DNA of 64,000 bases from Pohlia nutans (GCA_022496805.1 CM040090.1:5760001-5824000), one strand, 5' to 3'. Positions 20,988-32,944 are shown, counted from the first letter of the stretch. Made by a program: numbers and translations. Notes: generated from the sequence alone by a model not told the origin.

Positions 20988-22277
20988 GCTTATTAGGTTC
21001 GGTAATAGGTGGCTGGTCTTGATGTGCCTGGGCTCATGGTTCAGGGAGCCGACGGGGGTGTGCTCTTTGTACTTGTGTAGGCCATCTTGTAATGAAGTTC
21101 TCACCTCCTTAAAGCTCAGACCACCGGGTTGGAAGATTGATCTGCAATCCATTTTGCCTTCGCATAGTCTCTCGCTGAGTGCGTATGATGCTCCTGCACA
21201 ACTGGTCCAAAGTCCTCAGTAATTCTATCGCTTCTAGAGAGTTAAATTATGTAAAAACGATTGCACAGTGGAGCTGTGGAAAATTACTTTTTTGGGTGAT
21301 CCCGAGGCTTTATTCTCATCGCTGTGTCTGTTTACATCTGTCATTTAATGCCTAAATCCCTAGAGGTTTTCAGTAATACCTAAATGTATATTAAAATGAG
21401 ACTTCTTTTAACTTTTTTGAGTTTCAACTCTAAAGAGCATATATAAGACATCCTTGTTAGAAGACACATGTTTGGTTGAATTTGACATTATATGTCTAAG
21501 TATTTTTCAAATGAATTTACAAGATTTTGTTTTTGAAAATTCACTATTCTCTTCAATGGAGTTATCCGTAAAGTCTATCAAAGTTTGAAGAGCCTACTAC
21601 AAATTTTGCTTTATTATACGCTTATTTGTTCACTCCAAATAGTTAAAAGGTGTATACTTTGCAAAAGATCTTTGTAATCTATCATTATTGGAGCTAAAAA
21701 CTTTCAAAGACCACCAAGTTCTACACACCTCTCACACACCAATTTAAGAAATATGGCCTCATTTTAACAAGGTTATTTATGAGAAATATTTTTTAATCAT
21801 TAGGAAGAAGATTTCTCACGAAATGTACAAATTTTTGCAGTTTAATTCCCAATATTCAATTTGATACAAATTTTTGAAGTGATAAGAACTTTGTCACCCA
21901 AATCAAACCTCTAGGTTTCCCCATGTTCACACCATGTGGTACTGATTTTCACTCATAATGATACCAAAAACCACCAACTATTTTTTCACAATGCTTGGCA
22001 TGCCATTGGTCTACTTGAATAGTGAAATTGGCGGTTTGGAGTCTCAACTATGGTGGCTATCCATTAGATTGACATAAGTTTGTCTAACATTGCGATCTAA
22101 AAAGATGAATTGATGTGCTTTACATTACAAAAAAACCGTTGTTTGTGTTCCAAAAAGCTCATTCATTAGTCTTTGGATCTAAAAAATGTTGTTCTTTATG
22201 TTCCAAAAAGCTCACTCATTTGTCTTTGTATCTAAAAAACGTTTTCTTTTTTGTATTCTTTACCTTTACCTATACAG
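20988..22277. other. RPS8 3' flank, partial hairpin MITE and a short tandem repeat
   Basis: A one-sided, decayed copy of the GAGTTATCC hairpin family lies at about 21556-21745 (GTTATCCGTAAAGTCTATCA through GACCACCAAGTTC). At about 22125-22250 a unit containing TTCCAAAAAGCTCA(T/C)TCAT and TTTG(G/T)ATCTAAAAAA occurs twice, about 60 bases apart, just before the transporter pseudogene. No first exon for that transporter is visible here. Confidence 0.5.
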
Positions 22278-23908
22278 GTGGTGTGACTTCCATGAACGAG
22301 TTTCTAGCAAAGTTCTTTCCTCCCGTGCTAGAAAAGAAACACCAACATGCAAGGACAAAAAGCGCTTATTGCAAATACAACGGTCAAAAGCTCCAAGCGT
22401 TTACTTCATGTCTTTACATTGTGGCGCTTCTTTCGACTTTTTCCAACTCATATACAACGTGAAATTATGGACGCAAGGCCACCATGCTCATCTCTGGTGT
22501 TGTTTTTTGCCTTGGAGTTGTGTTTACCGCTACCGCACAAAACCTTATCATGCTCGTCATCGGTAGAATTTGTCTTGGATGGCACGTGGGGTTTGCCAAT
22601 CAAGCTGTTCCGCTTTACCTTTCTTAGATGGCCTCCGAAATGGCGTAGTGCACTCAACATTATGTTTCAACTTGCAGTGACAATTGGAATTCTATTTGCA
22701 AATCTTGTGAACTACGGCACTGAGAAGATGCAATCCAACAGATAGAGGACTTCCCTTGCAATTGCTGCAATCCCTGCATTCTTGATTACAATTGGCGGAA
22801 TCATTTTGCCTGATACACCAAATTCATTGGTACAAAGAGGCAAGTTTGACAGTGGAAGGAAAGTCTTGCAACGTATTCCTGGTGTTGAAAATGTGGACGA
22901 AGAGTTTCAAAACATTCTGGCCGCAAGCAGTAATGGAACAAAGCCCATTCCGAAATGTGATTAAAAGGCGCAACAGTCCACAACTCATCATTTCGATGCT
23001 CTTGTAGGTCATTCAACAATTCACATGAATCAATGCCATCATGTTCTATGCACCAGTAATATTTCAAACGGTGGGATTTGAGAACTCGGCGTCGTTGTAC
23101 TCCTCAATGATCGTAGGCTGCGTGAATGTTTTGTCAACTCTAGTGGCTGTCTTTTTAGCGGACCGTTGGGGTCATCGTTGGCTCCTCCTAGAAGCATGTG
23201 TTCAAATGCTCATTGCTCTAGTATGAAACTAAATGAATTACCTTTTGTCATGTTTTTCCAATTTTTCATATTATCCTATTTAATCTCATTTATCATTGTG
23301 TGATTGAACTTACATTGTTGTATTGCTAATGTAAATTTCTTTTAGATGACATGTTTATTTTAGTTATGAGGAAACGGTTGTTAATGCATCTCATTTTCTA
23401 CATTCAAATGTGATTGTGTAGGTGGCAGTTGGTATTATTCTTGCCCTAGGATTGAAGGGTACCAACACCATGAAGTCATCCTTGGGGTGGATCATAATAG
23501 TGATGATTTGCATCTACGTTTCCTCTTTTGCATAGTCATGGGGTCCTATGGGATGGTTGATTCCAAGTGAGATTTATACTTTGCATACAAGATCAGCAGG
23601 CCAAGCAATCACGGTGTAGACCAACATGTTTTTTACATTTGTCATTGGGCAAATATTCCTTTCATTGTTGTGTTCATTTAAAGTGGGGTGTTTTCCTTTT
23701 CTTTGGTGGGTGGGTGGTTGTGATGGGGGCATTCACGTATTGGTTTATCCCCGAGACAAAGGGCATCCCAATTGAAGAGATGAATTTGGTGTGGACTAGA
23801 CACTGGTTTTGGAAACGGTTCGTTCCACTCCCTAAGATTGTTCGGCCTATGAGCGGAATGAAGGCCAACAATCAAGAAAAGGGTTTAAGAGAGACATTTA
23901 TAAGCTAG
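22278..23908 (+). pseudogene. decayed STP-type monosaccharide transporter (MFS sugar porter)
   Basis: Across frames it encodes, in order, [107 protein letters not shown] and FIPETKGIPIEEM. This is a plant hexose/H+ symporter. It lacks exon 1. There is a frameshift near 22465 and another near 23680, and in-frame TAG codons at 22743, 23005, 23533 and 23616. The first and third replace conserved tryptophans (NRWR, FAWSWGP). One intron remains at about 23226-23422. The copy cannot make a full transporter. Confidence 0.85.
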
Positions 23909-24829
23909 TATTATTCGTCATATCACACCATGTATTTAAAATCTAAATACTTTTCTTATATGGAAAGATAAATTTTACTTGTTTGTAATAAATTGCTTGT
24001 ACATTTTTTATAAGATAAACCTACATAAAATGTATGTCAAACGATTTTTTTTTATGAAAAGACTTAATAAAGCATGTTTTTTCATTTTGTGATCTTAACT
24101 TGTTAATTGCAATTTGTTGTATACTCAAATACATTCTAAGTTCGCAACTTTGTTGTTTATATATTGTATATTCCACTAACGACTATAGATGGGAGCATGT
24201 TTAGAAAAATGGTACTGACGACTATAGGTTTGACTAATGGCTTTCCAGGATTTATGAGTTGGCAAGCCGTGAGCTGGTAGTTTAAGTGGTAGTTTCAGCT
24301 TTAGGGCAGTTTAAGTGGTAGTTTCAGTTTTAGGGCAGGGATTTCAATGATGTAACCTAACCTTTCACATCCTTGGATGGTCTTCTATGATAGTTCCATT
24401 TGACCCTGAAAGACCACTATGTGAAGTAACTTAGCATTTCACCTCTTAATATTTAATTTCATAGTCTTTCACTTCGTCATAGATGGAAGTATGTCTTGCA
24501 ATTGTTTCATCTCAGTTACTCAGTTTTTTTTAGAGCAGCGATACTTGTATTTAGTAAGCTATATTAATAAGTTGTTTTTCGTGTGACTAATTGGATTTTT
24601 GAATTTTTAGGCATTGTTGTTTTCATCATGTTTTTGTAACGATGCAAGTATTTCAAATGTATTGGTTAAATAAAAAACTCATTCTTTATAGATCATTATA
24701 ACTTTATAGACGATTAGGAGGTCGCCTACAAGCATTATCTAATCCTTCAATGCTTTATTATATAACAAAAGTCACCTTTGGTAGTGTTTAAACATTTTCA
24801 AAATGCATCATACTCGTCAATGAACAATT
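23909..24829. repeat. intergenic with a dispersed repeat at 24340-24470
   Basis: GATGTAACCTAACCTTTCAC, CTTGGATGGTCTTC and ATGTGAAGTAAC recur in the same order at 43890-44030. No gene is seen. The family is unidentified. Confidence 0.45.
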
Positions 24830-25143
24830 CCTTATTATACTCTTATTTGTTCACTCCAATTAGTTAAAAGGTGTGGAAGATCTTGGTGATCTATAATTAT
24901 TAGGTGTGTAAAAGGTGTGTAAAAGCTTGGTGGTCTTCAAAAGTTTTTTAGCACCAAGAAAGGAGCTAAAAGACTTTTGAAGACCACCAAGCTCTTACAC
25001 ACTTCTTACACACTTAATAATGATAAACCAGCAAGACCTTCCACATCTTTTAACTATTTGGAGTGAACAAATAAGAGTATAATAAAGCAAATTTCTTTGT
25101 AGATTCATCAAATTCAAGGTGACTTTACAGATAACTCTATTCA
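24830..25143. mobile_element. hairpin MITE of the GAGTTATCC family
   Basis: A near-perfect palindrome turns at about 24955. CTTATTTGTTCACTCCAA on the left pairs with TTGGAGTGAACAAATAAG on the right. The right arm ends GGATAACTC followed by TA; the outermost left part is missing. Confidence 0.75.
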
Positions 25144-25904
25144 ACTATGCAAATTGAGGACCTTGCAACAATTTTTTTTGTTATTTAGAGAAAAAAGAAA
25201 AATTAAAATTAAAAAGTCTTCGATAAGCAACTTGAATTTGCAAAGACACACAAACATTATATACCGGACGATTAGATATCCGTGATCTTTACTTATGATA
25301 TTAAAGTCGTTACTTGTTTATCAATAGGTAGGTGCTTGTCCTATTAAGTTTAGCCACAAAAAGGTCATTCAAATTGCATTTTCCAACATACTATGAAACA
25401 TGATCATGATAGTTGTATCTTTATTTGGAGTTACATTACTTCAAAAAGACACGGCAACATGTGTAAGATAGAAATAACTATTTACCATTATTTTTGCTAC
25501 AAAATCTTGGAGGAAAATTTCTTTTCTACAATAGAGTTATCCTTAAAGTCACCTTGTGTTTGAATAAGATGCCGTGAATTTTGCTTTAATGTACTCTTAT
25601 TTGTTCACCCCAAATAGTTAAAAAGTATAGAAAAGCTTGGTGGTTTATCATTGTTAGGTGTGTAAGAGCTTGGTAAAAGATTTATGAAACATCATTTGAT
25701 TTAACCTTGAAATTAAGTAACCTAAATGCTTGGCAGGCCAAAATTGACTTATGAATGTAACTTGCTATTTAATTTCAAATACTACATGGATGATTTCCAT
25801 CCAATTCATTTTGTGAAGGATTTTGTTTAATCATCCCACCACTTCAAGTTAAATTCATACCAATTAAGCTATTTTTATATTTTACATGGGTCCCAACTAC
25901 AAAA
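25144..25904. repeat. intergenic with a half-copy of the GAGTTATCC hairpin MITE (25543-25680)
   Basis: TAGAGTTATCCTTAAAGTCA at 25543 begins one arm of the hairpin family. The copy stops after GTGTAAGAGCTTGG without the return arm. No gene in the remainder. Confidence 0.6.
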
Positions 25905-26158
25905 AAGGCCTTATTCGTTAAATAGAGACAAAGTGTAGTCTCATTTTATCTTCGACTCGAGGATAAACCATTATAATTGTTCAGGTTTGCGACTATTCTG
26001 TAATTTGAGACTTTAATATATTAATATATATAAAAACCTTTGATTGCCCAAAGGTTAGAGTCTCATCTTATCTTCGACTCGACGATAAATGACTATAATT
26101 GTTTTAGGATTGAAGTCTCAAAATAACCATTTTGGCTCAATTTAACGAATAAGGCCTT
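25905..26158. mobile_element. 254-bp MITE with perfect 19-bp TIRs
   Basis: AAGGCCTTATTCGTTAAAT at 25905 is repeated exactly inverted at the right end (26158). Two internal direct copies of a TCTTCGACTCGA-containing segment lie about 120 bases apart. Short A-runs flank both ends. Superfamily is uncertain. Confidence 0.8.
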
Positions 26159-26686
26159 AAAAAGAGTTGAAAAAACGGTTCACAATGTAGTGTATTTTGG
26201 ATTTTTTTGCTATTTCTACTTAAAATAAATTTAGGCCATGAAAATGAGTTTTATTGCATTTGAGCTTAACAAAAAAATGAAGCTTACCAAGTCTAGTTTT
26301 TACTCCACTCTAAATTTTTGGAAAACTTTGAAAATTGAGTGTTTTATTAAAGTTACAAGTTCGGTGTGTATTACCATGGTGTAGCAAACTATTCTAAATT
26401 TAGAAACATAGATGATTTTCATTTACTGTAATTTTCTTCATTATAATTTACACCTTTGGTAAAAAAATGGAATTTTTTAGTACATTTTATAATTGATATG
26501 GATTTTCTTTACAATCACTTCAAAAATCATACTCCTGCCATTTTATAATAAGAGTCCATTATTTTGGCAGGTTTCTTTTACCAATAAAAATCATCTCAAT
26601 ACTCAAAAAATGGGCTATTTTTAATGTTATTATGTAGTTTTTGTATCACTCTTATTGTCCGCCCTTCTTGGCCCTCAAGTTTGGTC
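26159..26686. other. intergenic, no gene seen
   Basis: AT-rich and without a supported ORF or repeat. Confidence 0.4.
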
Positions 26687-27494
26687 TTAACCCTTTAGTG
26701 CCCAGGGTGGTTATGGAGAAACCAAACTTTTCTGGTGGTTTTTTTATAAAAACTCTTTTTATTCAAACTATGGAAACTATTAATGGTGTTTAACCGTATA
26801 AATGTAAGCGTAGCTTAATCAAACAAGTGCACGTTAAACCTTGGTAAGATCCGACAGTCGGATCGAAAGATTATAGTATGTCTTTGAACCGTATAATGCA
26901 CACTTGAAAATGAGATTTTGGAGGATGTGCGACTTCAAAGTTAAATTGAATTTGGGTTAAATTTTCAAAAATAAAAGTGAAGAGGTTCAGCAATGACCTA
27001 TATCAACACCTCTCCATTGCAATCTTTCATGTCAAGAACTGACTCACATATAATTAATGTGAATTTTACAAGTGATAGTGACTTATCCATGTACAATTTA
27101 GGACAAAAATTATACGTTAAAATATGAAAGGAGTTTGTACATTGATCAAGATCGGAGTAGATACACTAATGGAACATGAACAAGAGAACACAACCCAATT
27201 TTTTTTTTAAGATAACAAACTTCCAAACACAAGAAATACCGCATAGTACATATGCCATATTCGTAAGTATTTACTGTATTTTCAAGTATTTGCAGTATTT
27301 TCATGTTTTGTTCATAGGTATTTTGATAGTTGCACAACTCCAAATTGAAATTTTTTTTTCCCAAAAGATGACATTAAGAATTGCGCAACTCTGAACCTCA
27401 AAGTATTAAACTTGAATCTTTACAGATTTTCCGGAATTCCCTTTTCCGATGACCGAGTGACCACATTATGGTCTCCTGGGCACTAAAGGGTTAA
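26687..27494. mobile_element. TTAA-flanked transposon (subfamily D), minus orientation
   Basis: TTAA lies at 26687-26690 and 27491-27494. Both inner ends start CCCTTTAGTGCCCAG read inward. GACCACATTATGGTC is near the right end. The body aligns with the reverse complement of 12430-13240 over its whole length and the two are almost the same size. ORFs inside it are mirror images of those in the other copy and show no protein domain. Confidence 0.8.
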
Positions 27495-27782
27495 GGTGGG
27501 AATACTGAAAATTGTCACTTTTTGCTATTGAAAATAGATACTAATACTAAATTCATCAATATTTTATATTTTCTTGGTAAAAAAGAATCTCAAAACCAAT
27601 AAAGAATGTATCATTTGGGTACTAAGGTTTTCAAAAAATTGTTTCTTTACCGTAACCAAATGTACAATAATTGATTTTTTAAAAGAGGTGGATGTTCTAC
27701 AATTGTTATTTAGCAAAGTTAAATGTTCTACAATTTTTTCTTTGGTAAGGCTAAATGTTTTACAATTTTTTCTTTAGCAGAG

Positions 27783-28171
27783 AACACACAATTCGCTATT
27801 TACGCACTTGGCTATATAATCATGCACTTTGTCCCCGAGCGCATGATTTTATTTGTCTAACTTTTATTTTTAAAAAACCAACGATTATTGTCTTTCTTCA
27901 ATCCCTTACATTGTAAACAAATAATTTTTTTAATAAATTTTTATTCTCATCTTTATCTTTTCTTTTATCTTTTCTTTTTTATCTTGATTTCTTTCTCGTC
28001 TTCTTTCTTGTCTTCTTTCTTGGCTTCTTTTTGTCTTTCTTCTTGTCTTCCTTTTTGTCTTTCTTCTTGTCTTCCTTTTTGTCTTCGTTGTCTTTTTTTT
28101 CTTCTACTTTTTCTTCAGTTGTGGCTGCTGAACCCTAAACAATGGGAGCAAACCAAAAAAACAAAACAAAA

Positions 28172-28208
<37 letters not shown>

Positions 28209-29364
28209 CGTTTTTCGGGTTGGCCGTGGGGTGCTGCTGAACCCTGAATGGCAGCCGCCAAAAAAATAAATTAAAAAAAAAATAATAAAAAAATAAATAA
28301 AATTTTGCCCTTTTTCTTGGCCGTGGGGTGCTGCTGAACCCTGAATGGCAGCTGCCCAAAAAAAAAACAAAAAAAAAAAAAACTTTTTTTTTTGACTTTT
28401 TTGACTTTTTCTAAAAATTACTATTTTTAGTCGCTGGGGTGCGCAGCCGCGCACCCAAAGACTCTTCTTCCTCTTCTTCTCCTTCCCCTCTCCTCATATA
28501 TATATAGGGGAGAGGTGAGGGGAGGGAGAAGGAGTTGAAGAATGAATGAGAGAGACCCTCTCTTCTCCCCTATATATATGAGGAGAGGGGAGGGATGGAG
28601 AGAGAGGGATGGAGAGAGAGGGATAGAGAGAGAGGGAGAGAGAGAAAGGGAGAGAGAGAGGGAGAGGAGAGAAGAGGATAAAAGAGGCTTAGGGTGCGCG
28701 GCCCTCATCCGTCTATAGTCTAAAAATAGATTTTTATTTATTTATTTATTTATTTATTTTTCCCGGCCGTTTAGGGTTCAGCCGGCGGCGGCTGAACCCT
28801 AAATTTTTTTTAGGGTTCATGAGCCCTAAACAAGAAAGAAGACGAAAACCAAAAGAGAAAAAAAAAAAAAAAATTTGGTTTTTTTTTCCTCCACCGCCGT
28901 TTAGGTTCAGCCGCCGCTGGCTGAACCCTAATTTTTAAAATTTTAAAATTTCTATTTTTAGGGTTCATGAGCCCTAAGCAAAAAAGAAGATGAAAAAAAA
29001 AAATGAATAAAAATAAAAAATGGTTTTTTTTCCTCGGTGCGGGTGTAGGGTTTGCGCCTGGCACAAGAGGTATGAAGAAAAAAATAGAAAAAGAAGAAGA
29101 AGACAAGAAGGAAGACAAGAAGGAAAAGAAAAAGAAGACAAGAAAGAAGACAAGATAAAAGAAACAAGATAAAGAAAAGATAAAAGAAAAGATAAAGATA
29201 AGAATAAAAAATAAATAAAAAAATTGTTTGTTTACAATGTAAGTGATTTGTAGAAAGACAAAATCGCTGTTTTTTAGAGAGCTTTTTACACAAATTTTTT
29301 AAGCACGATTTGCTCATGAAATGAACACACTTGGCCAAGTGCATAAATAGCGAATTGCGTGTTA
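27783..29364. mobile_element. 1.6-kb foldback palindrome with low-complexity arms
   Basis: The left end AACACACAATTCGCTATTTA matches the reverse complement of the right end (TAAATAGCGAATTGCGTGTT). Inside, TTACATTGTAAACAAA and a CTT-rich stretch on the left are mirrored by an AAG-rich stretch and TTTGTTTACAATGTAA on the right. The middle holds nested smaller palindromes: TTTAGGGTTCAGC arms, and a GGGGAGAGG/TATATATA hairpin at about 28480-28600. It has the form of a foldback transposon. ORFs here encode only serine, phenylalanine or lysine runs and are artefacts. Confidence 0.7.
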
Positions 29365-29380
29365 GAGATGGATGTCATCA

Positions 29381-29700
29381 CTAAACTTAGTAAAGGTCAT
29401 CTTGATGTCAAAATGACATCAAAATGACATATGCCACGATGATGTAAGGATTAGTGCCGTTTTGATGTTATTTTGATGTAAGCTTCACATTGATGTGGTA
29501 TAGGTCATTCTATCGTAAGGTGTACATGTATTATTTTCATGTTAAGTCTACATCATTTTGACTTGGGGAGTTGGGGCCTCGGTTGGGGCATGTTAAGTTT
29601 GCATCAATTTGACATCAAAATAGCACTAATCTCTACATCACCGTGGCCTATGTCAAATTGATGTCATTTTGACATCAAAATGACCCTTTCTAAGTTTATT
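29381..29700. mobile_element. 320-bp palindromic MITE rich in TTGATGTCAAAATGACATCA
   Basis: Left and right thirds are reverse complements, starting from CTAAACTTAG and ending CTAAGTTTA. They share GATTAGTGC and GGTCAT blocks as well as many TGACATCA motifs. It directly adjoins the foldback element. TGACATCA resembles a bZIP (CRE/TGA-like) site, but its repetition here is explained by the repeat. Confidence 0.7.
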
Positions 29701-30196
29701 GATGGCTCTACAATTATTTCTTCAACTCATAGACATTAATTAAGGAGATGTACACCAATTGAAGATGATTTTTTTATACTTTAAATCTACAACTTCTAGC
29801 ATGAGAGTGCACAATTTCCTTAAAAAGTAGTTGATCCTGCTATAGACTGCTATGCTTCATGTCTTGACTGGCACTTAGGAAATTTAATGTGGTTTATTCA
29901 AGCCGGTTTTGATATGTTATTACTATATTCGGCCATTAGGGTCAACAAGTTATGCCAAATGTTTTTTGGTTGCCCAAATCATATGGATACTCTCTAAGAT
30001 TCTTACTTTCATCATAGACAATAGTTTTTTTTTGAAAAAATAATTTCCTAGAAGTTTGAACTTCTCTTTTTATAATTGTTTTTTGCCGACCTAAACAATT
30101 GAGTACAATAGCAAATAATAATTGTAGTGTTGCACTACCTTGGGAGTGGTACATTGCCTTGGTAGTGTTACGATGCCTCGGTACACTGCCTCGGTA
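29701..30196. other. intergenic, no gene seen
   Basis: A few copies of a GCCTCGGTAC/GCCTTGGTAG motif at 30130-30200 lead into the next MITE. No supported ORF. Confidence 0.4.
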
Positions 30197-30404
30197 CACC
30201 GAAATCACCATATAGTGTGGGTGGGTGAATTATGTGAAAACATTCATCCATTTGGACAAATTCTCATTTATTTAAACAAAATTTCATCCAATTTGAACAA
30301 TTTTCATCCAATTCGGACGAATTTTACCACAATATTTTGAATTTTTAAAATTAATAAAGCCTGTAGTAAATACCATGGGCCACAATACATGATGATTTCA
30401 GTGT
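30197..30404. mobile_element. MITE with CACTGAAATCA-like ends
   Basis: ACACCGAAATCACCATATAG on the left is mirrored by CATGATGATTTCAGTGT on the right, and GTGTGG by CCACAA. The interior CATCCAATTTGAACAATTTTC segments also occur, inverted, at 3745-3915. Confidence 0.6.
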
Positions 30405-30923
30405 CGTGTTACATTGCCTCGATAGTGTTGCAATTCCAAAACTACAAAAGCCCAGCCTCAAGTCCATTGCACTCTTGCTATCTGTGTGCCTCTTCTGCCC
30501 GGAGCTCATCCTGTCAGCTCTGTTGGTGTAGCTTCTGGAACCCCAAAGCTCAACACCACACTCACCTTGCGGTACCTTTTCCTTTTACTTCAACATAATT
30601 TCTTTTTCACTTTTAACATGTTCATCTTTATTCTTTTACTTTAGCATGAAAAATCTTTTACTTTGACATGTTTGTATTTATCCTTTTTCTTTAATTTGAA
30701 ACCCTTTTTTTTATACGTCAATGTTTTATCTTTTACATTTCACTTTAAAGTAAAATACAATTTGGATGTCTATATATTTGAGCTTCATGGTAAAATACAA
30801 GAATCAACAGATTATGTTATTTATGTCCTTTGTTTGTCATTATTCCATATAAACCTTGCAGAGAAGTCACCCACCTTGTTTGCCTTCAAGCAGATTCACT
30901 CCTTTTGTAACTCAGCCCCATTT
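30405..30923. other. probable 5' region or intron of the CUE-family gene
   Basis: Pyrimidine-rich sequence with possible acceptors at 30861 (CTTGCAG) and 30915 (AACTCAG), just before the coding exon at 30924. I could not find the exon that should encode the first two CUE helices. Confidence 0.3.
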
Positions 30924-31499
30924 ATGGAAAACGAAGCAACGGTGATGGAGCCTTCCAACGACGATATGGACGATATTATGAAGAGCCTGAATCTGATGAG
31001 TTTGTCTTCCTCACAACAAGGGCAACAAGATGACACCTCTCATTCATCAAGCCACCCACTCGCAAGCGTGTTTAGTGCACAAGGTGAAACTTCGAGTCCT
31101 GCACCTGTGAGTAAATGGGGGGAGTTTTTGGTGAGCCACATGACGAATGCAACCGACTTGGAAAATGCGCAAGCTAGGGCTGTAGAGACATTGAACGCAT
31201 TTGAGAAGTCGGTTATGTCCCGCTCTGCTGCTGACATGTGCAACCTCCAGAAGGAGAATGGAGCCCTAAAGGCACAGAACGATCGCTTGATGCATGATAA
31301 TGAGACTCTGAAACGAGCTGTTGTAATTCAACACATGCGCCATGAAGACCATCAAAGACGAGAAATGGAGCTTCGGCAACAGCTTCGGGAATGCCAAGAA
31401 CAAATCCAAATGTTGCAGTTCAACAAATCACCGCATCTATTGACTCAAACAAATGGAAAAGTTTCCATGGTAGAACACCATCACATGGATGTATTCTAA
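30924..31499 (+). CDS. CUE/coiled-coil protein of the plant 'ubiquitin system component Cue' type, N-terminus not found
   Basis: From the ATG at 30924 the frame gives 191 residues. The start, DDMDDIMKSLNLMSLSSS, looks like the last helix of a CUE domain. Then come WGEFLVSHMTNATDLENAQA and a long coiled coil (LQKENGALKAQNDRLMHDNE, LKRAVVIQHMRHEDHQRREM), ending in HHHMDVF. From memory of plant CUE proteins, the coiled coil with an RAV-x-IQH core and a C-terminal DVF fit that family. CUE domains bind ubiquitin. The first part of the domain is missing: either an upstream exon was overlooked or the gene is truncated. An acceptor at 30915 or 30861 would extend the frame leftward. Call by pattern only. 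Confidence 0.55.
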   Translation: MENEATVMEPSNDDMDDIMKSLNLMSLSSSQQGQQDDTSHSSSHPLASVFSAQGETSSPAPVSKWGEFLVSHMTNATDLENAQARAVETLNAFEKSVMSRSAADMCNLQKENGALKAQNDRLMHDNETLKRAVVIQHMRHEDHQRREMELRQQLRECQEQIQMLQFNKSPHLLTQTNGKVSMVEHHHMDVF

Positions 31500-32369
31500 A
31501 CGGCTCCTTTTTGTGTTATTAGAGTTTAGGTCTATTCACACTTGGTGTTGAGAATGATTTCAATCTAGTCTAATTGTGTATTTAAATTCACTACTGCAAC
31601 ATCATTTTCTGACTACAACTTTGAAGCCTTGCATCTTTTGCATTCAAACATATATATTTTTAATTTTAATTTTTTTTTAAATGTGAGGAATCGATGAGGT
31701 TTCACCCTGGTGCATGAATTAAATGGATGGTGATGGATGTATTTACCTTATGGAGTAACAGACAAATAACTCACACCTTCTGCTGCAAAGGGACCAGAGC
31801 TTTCTTAGGATTTTTCAGGTTTGGTGTTTTGACATCACCTGGTTTCTCACTCTCCAATTATTCAAGCAAGTTGGGTGGTAAGGTCTTAGTGATTGCCCAA
31901 GTGAATTTGTTAATGAGAAAATATTATGAAACCAGGGCAGCCCAGGTAAACCAAAATGATAAGGGCCATGTACACTGGTAATTCAAGCATTGTATGTGCA
32001 TGTACAGATCATATAAATTCCCACATACTCGCTTGTACTTTCACAAAGTAGTTCACAATACAAAGAACGCTACAGTGAATGAAAACTTCACAACAAGGGC
32101 TCAATTGCTACATTTAAAAGCTGTAAGGCAGATTAGTCTCAGCAAACTGGATAATTAAAAAGCTATAGCACATGGGGTTCAGCTGACAAGTGCTCTGCAC
32201 TCCCAACATGAAAGGTGACAGAGGACCTAAAAATAAATCTCAAAACATGTACCAGCATCCGACACATGAAGCTTAAAGTGTCTGAGGCACTTAGGGTATC
32301 TCCAAAACTCACCAACCTGGTTAAACTTAAAACCATTAACTGGAAAAAGGAGTATCAACTAACAAAATC
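31500..32369. other. intergenic, 3' flank of the CUE-family gene
   Basis: No supported coding sequence. Short ORFs (31727-31981, 32215-32415) have no recognisable domains. Confidence 0.4.
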
Positions 32370-32930
32370 CAAGACATCAATAAACATGACCAAGCAGTGG
32401 CGTTTGAAGAAATAAGGAATGTCTTAGTCAACATCATTCTCAAATCATCAGGCCTAAGCACAATCTCTATGGCATTCTACTTCTCAGTTTGGGATCCTTG
32501 CAAGCTCCTGTGCTGCAGGATACATACCTATTGATCTTTTCTGCAAAAAGCAAAAGCCTTGATCGCCACATTGATCTGATCTACAAATTTCCTACTAAAA
32601 ATTCTGTGAGAAAAAAAAAGAGAATCGTAGAAAAAGAATAGGAACATCCAAAACATCAATAAACATGAGCAAGCAGTGGCATTTTAAGAATTAGGGATGC
32701 CTTAATCAACATCATTCTCGGCGATATCTGGCCAAAGGCTTCCTAAGCATAATTTCTATGGCATTCTACTTCTCATGTATGATTGCACAGTTTGGGATTC
32801 TTGCAAGCTCCTGTGCTGCAGGATACACACCTATTGACCTTCTCTGCAAAAAGCAAGAGCCCTGATCGCCACGTTGATCTGATCTACAAATTTCCTACTA
32901 AAAATTCTGTGAGAATCGCAGAAAAGGAAT
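32370..32930. repeat. direct duplication just downstream of SEC61B
   Basis: Two copies of about 290 bases lie head to tail. Both carry ACATCAATAAACATGA(C/G)CA, AGCAGTGGC, ATGGCATTCTACTTCTCA, CAAGCTCCTGTGCTGCAGGA and ACAAATTTCCTACTAAAAAT in that order. The right copy runs up to the stop codon of SEC61B, so the unit is its 3' UTR or terminator region. Confidence 0.75.
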
Positions 32931-32944
32931 GGGAACATCAAGAC

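Noticed and set aside
22115..22277. First exon of the sugar transporter
   Set aside because: Only a short tandem repeat and intron-like sequence are present; the expected N-terminal membrane segment is not encoded in any frame.
28730..28770. ATTT microsatellite as a regulatory element
   Set aside because: A simple repeat inside the foldback element. Nothing ties it to a gene.
27888..29344. ORFs of up to about 130 codons in the foldback region
   Set aside because: They encode only Phe/Ser/Lys/Leu runs from homopolymer and CTT/AAG tracts inside a palindrome.
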